64,000 bases of DNA from Ferruginibacter sp. (GTDB taxonomy: Bacteria > Bacteroidota > Bacteroidia > Chitinophagales > Chitinophagaceae). Under the pieces are notes generated by a model. The model did no database searches and was not told the origin of the DNA. It saw only the letters and a list, made by a program, of their open reading frames with translations. Made by a program: the position numbers and the translations under genes. The stretch is from the NCBI GenBank assembly GCA_013141435.1, contig JABFQZ010000032.1, positions 1 through 64,000 of the forward strand. The letters run 5' to 3'. Shown here one piece after another: positions 51,268 through 60,894 of this stretch (positions are counted from its first letter, which is position 1; every line of letters starts with the position of its first letter).

Positions 51268-51810
51268 ATGAAAATGAAAATAATCAGTACGGTATTAGGC
51301 TCACTAGTTTTAATGTTTTATTATTCTTGTAAAATAACGAAACCAATTATTGATAACAAGCCAAATGAAAATACTCCAACAGAAATACTAAAAGACAGTG
51401 GTCGTTTAGCATCATATAATGGCGATACTATTGGGTATATAAATTATATTTATAAAAATCAAATTAAGTATATTGGAAAGCCTCTTTCAGAACTGTTAAA
51501 TGATTTGGATTTTAAAATTAATCAATTTAATTATGTTGGACCACACAAAAGAGATGGCAAAATTTATAGTGTAATATTACAAGCCAACCCTTATGGTCAA
51601 AATGGACCATTAGATGCTTCGAAAATAAATCAAAATATGGTACTCGGAGTCGGTTTGCAAACCTTTGTTTTACAAGATAGCATTAAAGAAATTACAGCTG
51701 CAAACGGCACTCCTAATTATTTTAATTGGAGTAAAAAAGCTGAAACATATTTTAGTAAGCAAATAGTAAGCAATTTGTGGCTTAATTATTATATGAATCG
51801 TAGTAAATAA
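51268..51810 (+). CDS. Lipoprotein, tandem paralog A
   Basis: Lipobox MFYYSCKIT; shares GDTIGYINYIYKNQ.KYIGKPLS.LLNDLD with the next gene. Confidence 0.75.
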   Translation: MKMKIISTVLGSLVLMFYYSCKITKPIIDNKPNENTPTEILKDSGRLASYNGDTIGYINYIYKNQIKYIGKPLSELLNDLDFKINQFNYVGPHKRDGKIYSVILQANPYGQNGPLDASKINQNMVLGVGLQTFVLQDSIKEITAANGTPNYFNWSKKAETYFSKQIVSNLWLNYYMNRSK

Positions 51811-51811
51811 T

Positions 51812-52342
51812 ATGAAAAAAGATATTATTCCAAAACTGATAATTATAATTACTATTTCATTTTACTGTGCTTGTAATACCACTAAGTCTGCAAACATTAC
51901 TGCAAATAATACAATTGCTTTGCAAGATAGTAATAGACTATCATCCTATAAAGGCGATACTATTGGTTATATAAACTATATATACAAAAACCAAGCAAAA
52001 TATATAGGCAAGCCACTTTCTATACTATTAAATGATTTAGATTTAAAAGTTTATCAGTTTGGCTATAATGGGCCCCATAAAAGAGATGGTAAAATATATA
52101 GCATTTCATTAAATACTAATGCATACGGCAATCATGTAAGAGTTGATAAATTTGGAAATGACCAAGAGATAGAGTTGGGGGTAGGTTTTCAACAATATGT
52201 TTTACATGATAGTATTAAGGAAATTAGAAAATTAAATGGAACACCGAATTATGGTAACTGGAGCAAAAAAGCTGAAGAGTACTTTGGCAAGCAAATTATT
52301 AGCAATTTATGGCTATACAATTATATGAATCGTAGTAAATAA
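51812..52342 (+). CDS. Lipoprotein, tandem paralog B
   Basis: Lipobox FYCACNTT; shared GPHKRDGKIYS, NWSKKAE.YF.KQI.SNLWL.YMNRSK. Confidence 0.75.
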   Translation: MKKDIIPKLIIIITISFYCACNTTKSANITANNTIALQDSNRLSSYKGDTIGYINYIYKNQAKYIGKPLSILLNDLDLKVYQFGYNGPHKRDGKIYSISLNTNAYGNHVRVDKFGNDQEIELGVGFQQYVLHDSIKEIRKLNGTPNYGNWSKKAEEYFGKQIISNLWLYNYMNRSK

Positions 52343-52382
52343 TGAAAAAAATATTGAGGTAGAGCTGGCAATGATAATTACT

Positions 52383-52555
52383 ATTGTTTTTCCGCCTCGG
52401 TTCGTGTCTTACAAAACGTTTGCTATGGTAAGCAAAAAAATGAGCTAATTGTAGATACAAAAATGAGCTTAAAAATGTAATTTTATTTGTAAAAATCCAA
52501 GCCTCGGCACTTGAGGTGGTTGCTTTGGCTTACCAACGGTGGCAAAAGATTAATT
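52383..52555. repeat. Imperfect inverted-repeat element
   Basis: tttgcta-tggtaagc ... gcttaccaacggtggcaaa and two gcctcgg boxes. Confidence 0.4.
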
Positions 52556-52721
52556 GCTGTATTTTTTTATATTTTAGAAATGCAGAAAATATTTATCTTA
52601 AAAATTAATTTATACTTATTTAATAAAAATTGTAACAACCTTTTTATAAGTACACAAACCAAAATAATATTAAAACCTAAAAAATGATGTAAAGCCCATG
52701 AGCAGCGGTGGAGGTAGCGAT

Positions 52722-52772
52722 GTATGTATGTGTATGTATGCGACGAAGGAGCAAATGCATACACATACATAC
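52722..52772. repeat. Hairpin with 15-bp perfect arms
   Basis: gtatgtatgtgtatg (52722-52736) / catacacatacatac (52758-52772). Confidence 0.75.
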
Positions 52773-52839
52773 GGTACAGCTACTGAGACCGAACAAATGA
52801 TGCCATATATTTTTGGCTGGGTGCCATAAAGTTTATTAC

Positions 52840-52873
52840 AAAAAAAACGGTTGTTTCTGGTAAGAAACAACCG
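52840..52873 (-). terminator. Terminator of the 52900-53748 gene
   Basis: cggttgtttc-tggtaa-gaaacaaccg with A-run (U-tail on minus strand). Confidence 0.8.
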
Positions 52874-52899
52874 CCAATATAAAAAACCCTATTTTTATT

Positions 52900-53748
52900 T
52901 TAACATAATGTAAATGTACGTGGTGTGCGCCCATCTATAGAAATTGTAGCTTGGTTATCGCAATCGCCATTGCCATAATCTATGATAGCTATATGGCTTG
53001 GTCCTTGTATTTGTACTGTACCTTTATCTATATTATCGCATATTGCTTTTTTATGTAATGGGGTAAGTATAGTGCCTACTCTTGTATTGCCTGCTTCGTT
53101 GGTAACTGTACGGTTGCCCGTAATATTAAACTCATCGTCGGCAAAAACCAATGGTGTATTTGCACCTGCTATTTGTATTACATTTTGAGTGCCACTATGC
53201 AACCAATATTTATTGGTAACTGTGTTTGTTATTTTACCATTTGTACATACTCTGTTCCAACTTTTTACGGTGGCAGTGCTAGTGTTTGTCCACACTACTG
53301 TACCTTCTTTTTTAAAAATATTTACAAAATAGTTTTCAAAATTCATGGTAGCTACACTACCTGGGCGACGAAGCGAATCTGTAAGTGTTACCAATATTTT
53401 ACCTCTACGTGTAACACCGTTTGGCGATGTACAGCCTGCTCCAAAATCTATTACAATATTTTTTGGAAAACCTGTGAGTGGAGTAACAGTAACTGTTGCA
53501 CAACTTAAAATACCGGTTGTTCCATTTACATCACCTACTTTGCCTACGCCTTGCAAATTTTTATCGTATGCTGCTTCATTTAATACCTCATTTGCATCTT
53601 GCAATAAATTATCGGATACACCTTGATTTGCACTTAACTCAAAAGTGGTTTCAAATTCAGTTTGGTCGGCTACTTTATCTTTTTTGCAAGCAGTAAAGCT
53701 AATAGCTACAATTGCCAATAACGACGGCAATAATTTTGTAAGTTTCAT
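52900..53748 (-). CDS. Hypothetical lipoprotein
   Basis: MKLTKLLPSLLAIVAISFTACKKDK lipobox. Confidence 0.75.
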   Translation of the reverse strand: MKLTKLLPSLLAIVAISFTACKKDKVADQTEFETTFELSANQGVSDNLLQDANEVLNEAAYDKNLQGVGKVGDVNGTTGILSCATVTVTPLTGFPKNIVIDFGAGCTSPNGVTRRGKILVTLTDSLRRPGSVATMNFENYFVNIFKKEGTVVWTNTSTATVKSWNRVCTNGKITNTVTNKYWLHSGTQNVIQIAGANTPLVFADDEFNITGNRTVTNEAGNTRVGTILTPLHKKAICDNIDKGTVQIQGPSHIAIIDYGNGDCDNQATISIDGRTPRTFTLC

Positions 53749-53847
53749 AATTGTTGTTTTATAGTTATTAAATTATTTTGTATTCTAAATGATAGACTTT
53801 TTGTTTTAATATAAGTTTAATGTAGCTTTAAAAATTAATTTTGTTTT

Positions 53848-54468
53848 ATGTTTTATTTTATAAAAACTCCAAATTGGTTGCAAATGTTTTTTCCTGCTAT
53901 GGTTTGGAAAATAAAAACAATGCATAAAAATATTTATCTAACTTTTGATGATGGTCCGCACCCAGTACATACTACTTTTGTGTTAGATGAATTAAAAAAA
54001 TACAACGCTAAGGCTACCTTTTTTTGTATAGGCAAAAATGTTAAAGATTACCCAAATGTATATACTAGAATTATAAACGAAGGACATAGTGTTGGTAACC
54101 ATACGCATAACCATTTAAAAGGTAAAAAAACTACTAATAAATTGTATATTGAAAATGTAAGCGAAGCATCAAAATACATTGACAGTAATTTATTTAGACC
54201 ACCTTATGGCAGTATAAAAAAAATGCAAACAAAATTACTTACAGGTATGCCAAACCCATTTAAAATAATAATGTGGACAGTGCTTAGTGGTGATTTTGAC
54301 ATTAAACTTACTAAAGAAAAATGCTTAAAAAATGTTTTAGAAAAAACTAAAAGTGGCGATATTGTAGTTTTTCATGATAGCGAAAAAGCTGCGGAAAGAA
54401 TGTACTTTGCATTACCAAAAATGCTTGAACATTTTACGGATAGAAATTATTTTTTTAAAAAAATATAA
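53848..54468 (+). CDS. Polysaccharide deacetylase (NodB homology)
   Basis: IYLTFDDGPHPVHTTFVLDELKKYNAKATFFCIGKNV; HSVGNHTHNH; FRPPYG. Confidence 0.94.
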   Translation: MFYFIKTPNWLQMFFPAMVWKIKTMHKNIYLTFDDGPHPVHTTFVLDELKKYNAKATFFCIGKNVKDYPNVYTRIINEGHSVGNHTHNHLKGKKTTNKLYIENVSEASKYIDSNLFRPPYGSIKKMQTKLLTGMPNPFKIIMWTVLSGDFDIKLTKEKCLKNVLEKTKSGDIVVFHDSEKAAERMYFALPKMLEHFTDRNYFFKKI

Positions 54469-54479
54469 GGAAAAAAATT

Positions 54480-54509
54480 GGCTGAGGTAGAAACCTCAGC
54501 CCTTTTTTA
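54480..54509 (+). terminator. Terminator
   Basis: ggctgagg-tagaaa-cctcagcccttttttaa. Confidence 0.85.
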
Positions 54510-54640
54510 ATCCGTACCCTATGAAAACTTAACACAAGATAATTGCGAAAAATCATATAAGCAAATAATAATAATTTTATTTTGATAAGTTATTTTAAAA
54601 TAAAAAGTAAATGAAATAATAATTAAAATAATTTTGCCTA

Positions 54641-55402
54641 ATGATAGACACCCATTGCCACTTATACAATGAAGAATTTGATACTGATATTGATACAGTT
54701 ATAGAAAATGCATTTAAAAATAATGTTACAAAATTTTATTTGCCTGCCATTGATAGCACTTACATAGAGCGTATGAATTTATTAGAAAAAAAATATCGTA
54801 CAGCATGTTTTTCTATGGCTGGTTTACACCCTTGTTATGTAAAAGAAAATTATAAAGATGAGTTGGAGCAAATAAAATCGTTGTTGAAACACAGAAAGTT
54901 TTGTGGTATTGGCGAAACTGGTTTAGATTTTTATTGGGATAAAACTTTTGTAAAGCAACAATATGAGAGCTTACATGCACAAATTGAATTGGCACTAGAA
55001 AACGGTTTGCCGCTTATTTTACATACCAGAGACGCCACAGAAGAAACAATTGAAGTTGTAAAGAAATATGAAAATACAAACCTTACAGGTATTTTTCATT
55101 GCTTTGGTGGCTCATTGGAGCAAGCTAATAAAATTATAAACTTAGGGTTTTATTTAGGTATTGGAGGTGTTGTTACATATAAAAATGCAAGCTTAGCAAA
55201 AGTACTTGAAAATGTGGCTATGGAAAATATTGTACTAGAAACCGATGCACCATATTTAACACCAGTACCATTTAGGGGTAAACGAAATGAAAGCGGCTAC
55301 CTGAAATACATTGCTGAAAAAATTGCCGAAATAAAAAATATTTCGGTAGCTATGGTAGATGAAATAACTACACAAAATGCCGAAAAAATATTCGGCATAT
55401 AG
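54641..55402 (+). CDS. TatD family hydrolase/DNase
   Basis: [63 protein letters not shown]. Confidence 0.95.
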   Translation: MIDTHCHLYNEEFDTDIDTVIENAFKNNVTKFYLPAIDSTYIERMNLLEKKYRTACFSMAGLHPCYVKENYKDELEQIKSLLKHRKFCGIGETGLDFYWDKTFVKQQYESLHAQIELALENGLPLILHTRDATEETIEVVKKYENTNLTGIFHCFGGSLEQANKIINLGFYLGIGGVVTYKNASLAKVLENVAMENIVLETDAPYLTPVPFRGKRNESGYLKYIAEKIAEIKNISVAMVDEITTQNAEKIFGI

Positions 55403-55438
55403 TTTTTGAAACAGTATTTTTGCACCTGAAAACAAATT

Positions 55439-55525
55439 GGAGACGTGTCCGAGTGGCTGAAGGAGCACGCCTGGAAAGTGTGTATATGGGTAACTGTATC
55501 GAGAGTTCGAATCTCTCCGTCTCCG
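55439..55525 (+). tRNA. tRNA-Ser (anticodon GGA)
   Basis: ggagacgtgtccgagtggctgaaggagcacgcctGGAaagtgtgtatatgggtaactgtatcgagagttcgaatctctccgtctccg; class II long variable arm. Confidence 0.94.
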
Positions 55526-55565
55526 CTTCAAAAAATATTTTCTTGTACCTATAATCTTACATGTT

Positions 55566-56510
55566 ATGAAAAAACTATTAATTCTATTATTTGTTTTACC
55601 ATTTACTCTTTTTGCACAAAAAAACACCATACAACATACAGTTGTAGCCAAAGAAAGTTTTAGCAGCATTGGCCGCTTGTATAACATTAATGGTAGAGAG
55701 CTTGCCAATTTTAATAAAATAGATTATGAAAAAGGGTTAGCAATAGGTCAGGTATTGAATGTACCAGTAACCACAACTGCAAAAACCAATACTCCTGTAA
55801 CCATAAAAGAAAAAGTAGTGCCAGTAATTGTGCCCGAAAAACAAAAAGTGCAAACTACCACTTCGAATAATTCTATAGCAATAAAACATACAGTAGCTAA
55901 AAAAGAAACTTTATATGGGGTAAGCAAAATGTATAACACTACTGTAGCCGATATTAAAAAATGGAATAACTTAACAATTGATGCATTGAGCGAAGGTGCA
56001 GAAATTATAGTAGGCTATAAAGTTGGTGCTGCAGAAATTATAAAACAGCCAGATGCTAAAGTAGTTGCTAAAACTCCTGTAAAAGTAGTAGAGGAAGTAA
56101 AAGAAAAGCCAATTGTAAAAGAAGAGGCTGTTGTAAAAAAAGTTCCTATTGCTACTCCAAAGCCAGTAGTTGAGGCAAATATTGAAAATGAAGATGCTAA
56201 AGATTTTAAAGGAGGATATTTTAAATCTGATTTTGAAAATACAGGAATTACTGAGAATGGTACGGCTGGTATTTTTAAAAGTACTAGTGGCTGGGAAGAT
56301 GGAAAATATTATTGTTTGCATAACAACGCATCATCTGGTACAATAGTAAAAATAACTAATAAAGCAAATGGCAAATATGTATATGCAAAGGTGTTGGATT
56401 TAATGCCAGATTTAAAGCAAAACAATACTTTAAAAGTTAGAATAAGTAATGCGGCTGCAAATATTTTGGAAGCAGACTCAGGAAATTTTGAGTGTTCAAT
56501 TAATTATTAG
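55566..56510 (+). CDS. LysM-domain secreted protein
   Basis: Two LysM repeats: HTVVAKESFSSIGRLYNINGRELANFN and HTVAKKETLYGVSKMYNTTVADIKKWN. Confidence 0.88.
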   Translation: MKKLLILLFVLPFTLFAQKNTIQHTVVAKESFSSIGRLYNINGRELANFNKIDYEKGLAIGQVLNVPVTTTAKTNTPVTIKEKVVPVIVPEKQKVQTTTSNNSIAIKHTVAKKETLYGVSKMYNTTVADIKKWNNLTIDALSEGAEIIVGYKVGAAEIIKQPDAKVVAKTPVKVVEEVKEKPIVKEEAVVKKVPIATPKPVVEANIENEDAKDFKGGYFKSDFENTGITENGTAGIFKSTSGWEDGKYYCLHNNASSGTIVKITNKANGKYVYAKVLDLMPDLKQNNTLKVRISNAAANILEADSGNFECSINY

Positions 56511-56568
56511 TAAAATTTATTTTTGCATTTAATACCATCATACTCTAATAAATTCTGATAAAAATAAA

Positions 56569-56613
56569 TAAAAAACAGGCTATTTCAATAAAAATGAGAT
56601 AGCCTGTTTTTAT
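56569..56613. terminator. Bidirectional terminator
   Basis: aaaaacaggctatttca...tgagatagcctgttttt. Confidence 0.8.
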
Positions 56614-56628
56614 AAGTTAAAAAGTATT

Positions 56629-58401
56629 TTATAAACTATACTTACCATCGGCACTTAATTTAGCAGCAATGCGCCTTCTGGCATCTTTGCTATTAAATGG
56701 AACCATTTTAGTAAAGCGTTTTAAACCTAACAACATCATACGTTGCTCATCGCCATCGGCAAATGCATTTATAGCTTCTTTACCTGCTTTGTTTACATTA
56801 TCTACAGCATCGTTTAGGTATACTTGCATCATATCTTTTTGTATTCTTACCGAGGCTTCTCCTTGCTTTTCGGTCATTTTTATTACACGTAGCAATGCAC
56901 TCTCTGCATGAAAAACTGCGATACTCATATCGGCAACATTCATTAATATTTCTTGCTCATCGCTTAGTTTTGTCATAAGTTTTTGCACAGCTGCACCTGC
57001 TACCATTAGTATGGCTTTTTTCATTTGCAAAACTGCTTTCTTCTCTGCTGCAAAAGCAGTTTCATCTTCATTTCCAAAATCTGGAATACTCATTAATTCT
57101 TTGCTTACTGCCATTGCTGGTCCCATTAAATCGAGCTTTCCTTTCATTGCCCTTTTTAGCAACATATCTACTGTAAGCAATCTATTTATTTCGTTTGTGC
57201 CTTCATATATTCTATTTATACGGCTATCTCTATAGGCACGGCTTATCATATATTCATCGCTAAAACCATTGCCACCATGTATTTGCACTCCTTCATCTAC
57301 TATCAAATCCAACACTTCGCTACCATCTACTTTTAGCATAGCACATTCTATTGCAAATTCTTCGGCGGCTATTAATAATGCATCTGCAAAACTTTTACCT
57401 TCATTCTCCATTTCGGTTTCTTTATCATCTATCCATTTGCTAGTACGATATAAAGCACTTTCGCTTACCCATACCCTTGTGGCACACTCTGCAAGCTTAT
57501 GTTTTATAGCGCCAAAATTGGCAATTGGAGTTTTAAATTGCTCTCTTGTATTAGCATATTGTATTGTAGCACTTAACGCCATTTTTGCACCACCTAATGC
57601 AGCAGCGCATAATTTTAGCCTGCCAATATTTAAAATATTAAAGGCAATAATATGCCCTTTACCAATTTCGCCAAGTAGGTTTTCTACAGGTACTTTGCAA
57701 TCTTGAAAATATAATTGCACAGTGGAAGAGCCTTTGATACCCATTTTATGTTCTTCTGGTCCTTGTGTAAATCCTTCAAAACCCCTTTCTATAATAAACG
57801 TAGAAAATTTATCTCCATCAATTTTTGCAAAAACGGTATAAACATCTGCAAATCCACCATTGGTTATCCAACATTTTTGCCCATTCAAAATATAATTTTT
57901 TCCATCTGCCGAAAGTACAGCCGATGTTTTGGCACTCAAAGCATCGCTGCCACTATTTGGCTCCGTAAGCCCATAAGCTCCTTTCCACTCTCCACTGCTA
58001 AGTTTTGGTATGTATTTTTTCTTTTGCTCATCTGTACCAAAATATAATATTGGTAAAGTACCAATGCCTGTATGTGCTGCTACTGCTACACTAAAAGAAT
58101 TGCCACCACCTAGGCTTTCATTTACTAATGTAGCAGTTATAAAATCTTTACCAAGTCCACCTAAATCTTCGGGTGTAGATGCTCCTAAAAGTCCTTGTTC
58201 TCCTGCTTTTACTAATAGCGATGGCATTAAACCTGGTTCTAATTTATCTATCCTATCTACAACAGGCAACACCTCGGTTTCTAAAAACTGCTGGCACATT
58301 TCTTTTACCATTAGTTGCTCTTCGTTAAAATCTTCTGGTGTAAATGTATCGTTTGCTATGCTTTCTTTAATTAAAAATTCGCCTCCTTTTAAAGTACTCA
58401 T
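56629..58401 (-). CDS. Acyl-CoA dehydrogenase
   Basis: GAYGLTEPNSGSDALSAKTSA; QIHGGNGFSDEYMISRAYRDSRINRIYEGTNEI; ATG 58401 preferred. Confidence 0.95.
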   Translation of the reverse strand: MSTLKGGEFLIKESIANDTFTPEDFNEEQLMVKEMCQQFLETEVLPVVDRIDKLEPGLMPSLLVKAGEQGLLGASTPEDLGGLGKDFITATLVNESLGGGNSFSVAVAAHTGIGTLPILYFGTDEQKKKYIPKLSSGEWKGAYGLTEPNSGSDALSAKTSAVLSADGKNYILNGQKCWITNGGFADVYTVFAKIDGDKFSTFIIERGFEGFTQGPEEHKMGIKGSSTVQLYFQDCKVPVENLLGEIGKGHIIAFNILNIGRLKLCAAALGGAKMALSATIQYANTREQFKTPIANFGAIKHKLAECATRVWVSESALYRTSKWIDDKETEMENEGKSFADALLIAAEEFAIECAMLKVDGSEVLDLIVDEGVQIHGGNGFSDEYMISRAYRDSRINRIYEGTNEINRLLTVDMLLKRAMKGKLDLMGPAMAVSKELMSIPDFGNEDETAFAAEKKAVLQMKKAILMVAGAAVQKLMTKLSDEQEILMNVADMSIAVFHAESALLRVIKMTEKQGEASVRIQKDMMQVYLNDAVDNVNKAGKEAINAFADGDEQRMMLLGLKRFTKMVPFNSKDARRRIAAKLSADGKYSL

Positions 58402-58426
58402 TTTTGTAGTTTTTATAGTTATAATA

Positions 58427-58870
58427 TTAGTTAGAAAGATTGTCGTAAACTGTTTGCAAAACTTCTTTTGCAATTTCTATTTGCCCATTTGTAACGCCTA
58501 TCAAAGCTTCATTTAGAGTTTGATTTGCTACTTCCATACTTAATTCTTGCAAATTTTTAGCCTCAGTAGTAATGCACACTTTATTTATTCTTCTATCTGC
58601 TTTATCGGCCATTCGCTTTACAAGCCCTAGTTTTTCTAAATTATCTACAAGCCTTGTAATGCTTGGTTTGTCTCTAAAAGTAGCATCACACAATTGTTGT
58701 TGGCTAAGCCCATCTTGTTTCCATAAATGATACAATACGCTCCATTGCTCAATAGTTATTTCTATACCTGCCAGTTTAAAATTCTTTTGCAGGCGTCGTG
58801 CAATAGCCGTACTTGCTTTGCCAGTAATAAAACTGTATAATTCTCCTTTTTTAAATTGGTTGTTTGGCAT
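58427..58870 (-). CDS. MarR family transcriptional regulator
   Basis: ITIEQWSVLYHLWKQDGLSQQQLCDATFRDKPSITRLVDNLEKLGLVKRMADKADRR. Confidence 0.94.
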   Translation of the reverse strand: MPNNQFKKGELYSFITGKASTAIARRLQKNFKLAGIEITIEQWSVLYHLWKQDGLSQQQLCDATFRDKPSITRLVDNLEKLGLVKRMADKADRRINKVCITTEAKNLQELSMEVANQTLNEALIGVTNGQIEIAKEVLQTVYDNLSN

Positions 58871-58892
58871 ATAGTTGTTTAAACAACTATAT
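58869..58892. promoter_or_regulatory. 24-bp perfect palindrome, likely MarR operator
   Basis: ATATAGTTGTTTAAACAACTATAT overlapping the marR start codon. Confidence 0.7.
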
Positions 58893-58999
58893 AAAGGTAA
58901 GAAATGATTTTTAATTTTAAAAAAAACTTTTATTTTTTATTTTTTTTTTGAGATAATAGAGTTAAATGGCTTGCAAAATCAAATCGTTATATTTGCAGC

Positions 59000-60028
59000 A
59001 TGGAAAATTTGCGTTTACTAATAGAGAAATATAAAGCAGAAATAAAAGCAGAAAACCCTTTGGATACTGAGGGAATAGAAAACTTTAGAATAAAGTATTT
59101 GGGCACAAAAGGGTTGGTAAAAACCATAATGGGCGAAATGAAAAATGTGGCAGTAGAAAACAAAAAGGAAGCTGGCCAACTGCTAAATGAATTTAAGGTA
59201 TTTGTAGAAGAAAAATTTGCATCGTTTGAAAATGTAGATACAGAAAACGAGCAGAAAAAAAATATTGATTTTGACCTTACCTTACCAGGTACACCATTGC
59301 CACTTGGCACAAGGCATCCTATTAGTATTGTAAAAAATAAAATAATTTCAATCTTTAATACACTTGGATTTGCAGTGGCTGAAGGTCCTGAAATGGAAGA
59401 CGATTTTCATAATTTTTCGGCTTTAAACTTACCCGAAAATCATCCTGCTAGAGATATGCAGGATACATTTTATATATCTCAAAACCCAGACTGGCTCTTA
59501 CGTACACACACTAGTAGTGTGCAAATAAGAGAAATGCAAAAAGGCAATTTGCCACTACGTATTATTTGCCCTGGCAGGGTTTTTAGAAACGAAACCATAA
59601 GTGCAAGAGCTCATTGTTTTTTTAATCAGGTAGAAGGGTTATACATTGCCGAAAATGTTTCGTTTGCCGACCTTAAACAAACACTGTATTTTTTTGTAAC
59701 CGAAATGTTTGGTGCCGATGTAAAAGTACGGTTTCGTCCATCTTATTTTCCTTTTACAGAACCTAGTGCCGAAATGGATATTAGTTGTTTGATATGCGAA
59801 GGAAAGGGTTGTAATGTTTGTAAAAAAACGGGCTGGGTAGAAATTTTGGGCTGTGGTATGGTGCATCCTAAAGTATTGGAAAATTGTGGTATAGATAGCA
59901 ATAAATATACTGGCTTTGCATTTGGAATGGGAATAGAGAGAATAACTATGCTTGGTTATCAAATAAAAGATTTACGTTTATTTAGCGAAAACGATTTGCG
60001 CTTTTTAAAACAATTTGAATCGGCTTAA
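59000..60028 (+). CDS. pheS: Phenylalanyl-tRNA synthetase alpha subunit
   Basis: LGTRHPISIVKNKIISIFNTLGFAVAEGPEMEDDFHNFSALNLPENHPARDMQDTFY; FGMGIERITMLGYQIKDLRLF. Confidence 0.97.
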   Translation: MENLRLLIEKYKAEIKAENPLDTEGIENFRIKYLGTKGLVKTIMGEMKNVAVENKKEAGQLLNEFKVFVEEKFASFENVDTENEQKKNIDFDLTLPGTPLPLGTRHPISIVKNKIISIFNTLGFAVAEGPEMEDDFHNFSALNLPENHPARDMQDTFYISQNPDWLLRTHTSSVQIREMQKGNLPLRIICPGRVFRNETISARAHCFFNQVEGLYIAENVSFADLKQTLYFFVTEMFGADVKVRFRPSYFPFTEPSAEMDISCLICEGKGCNVCKKTGWVEILGCGMVHPKVLENCGIDSNKYTGFAFGMGIERITMLGYQIKDLRLFSENDLRFLKQFESA

Positions 60029-60041
60029 TTTATTTTAAAAA

Positions 60042-60884
60042 ATGATAAAAAACATTTGTGTAGCTGGCGCAGGTACAATGGGTAGTGGTATTGCATTGTG
60101 TGCTGCACAAAACAATTTTGTAGTAGTACTTTTTGATACAAACCAAAATGGTATTGAAAATGCAAAAAATACTATCACAAAAAATCTTAATTTTCTTTTA
60201 GCAAAAGAAAAAATTTCGGTTGAAGAAAAAGAAATTATTTACAATCGTATTTTATTTACTACAAATATAAATGATTGTGTAGGCGATGTGGTAATAGAAG
60301 CAATTGTAGAAAATATTGAAATAAAAGAAACCCTGTATAAAACCATTGCATCAATAAATAATGCTAACACTATATTAGCAAGCAATACTTCATCTCTTTC
60401 AATATCGGCTATACAAAAAAATATCGAGCATCCACAGAGAGTGTGCGGTATGCATTTTTTTAATCCTGCACATATTATGAAATTGGTAGAAGTTGTAGCA
60501 GGTGAGCAAACATCCGAAAATACAATTAAAAGCATTTTTAACTTATGTTTACAATTAAAAAAGCAACCTGTTATTTGCAAAGATGCACCAGGTTTTATTG
60601 TAAACAGAGTAGCTCGACATTATTATTTAGAAGCTATGCATATTGCAAGTACGCAAAATATAGCTATTGAAAATATTGATGCATTATTGGAAAATGTAGG
60701 TTTTAAAATGGGTCCTTTTAAATTAATGGATTTAATAGGGTTAGATGTTAATTATGCGGTATCAAAATCAATATATGCAGCGTTTGATAATAACCTACGT
60801 TTTGCTCCGGCAGCCTTACAAGCACAAAAAGTAACCGAAGGTAAATTAGGGAAAAAATCTGGAGAGGGATTTTATAAATACTAA
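60042..60884 (+). CDS. 3-hydroxyacyl/3-hydroxybutyryl-CoA dehydrogenase
   Basis: VAGAGTMGSGIALCAAQ; GMHFFNPAHIMKLVEVV; KDAPGFIVNRVARHYYLEA. Confidence 0.95.
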   Translation: MIKNICVAGAGTMGSGIALCAAQNNFVVVLFDTNQNGIENAKNTITKNLNFLLAKEKISVEEKEIIYNRILFTTNINDCVGDVVIEAIVENIEIKETLYKTIASINNANTILASNTSSLSISAIQKNIEHPQRVCGMHFFNPAHIMKLVEVVAGEQTSENTIKSIFNLCLQLKKQPVICKDAPGFIVNRVARHYYLEAMHIASTQNIAIENIDALLENVGFKMGPFKLMDLIGLDVNYAVSKSIYAAFDNNLRFAPAALQAQKVTEGKLGKKSGEGFYKY

Positions 60885-60894
60885 AATATTATAG

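Noticed and set aside
52567-52870. ORFs 52567..52770 and 52670..52870 (-)
   Set aside because: Run through hairpin repeats and a terminator; no plausible protein features.
55445-55663. ORF 55445..55663 (+)
   Set aside because: Overlaps the tRNA-Ser gene and the start of the LysM gene; artefact.
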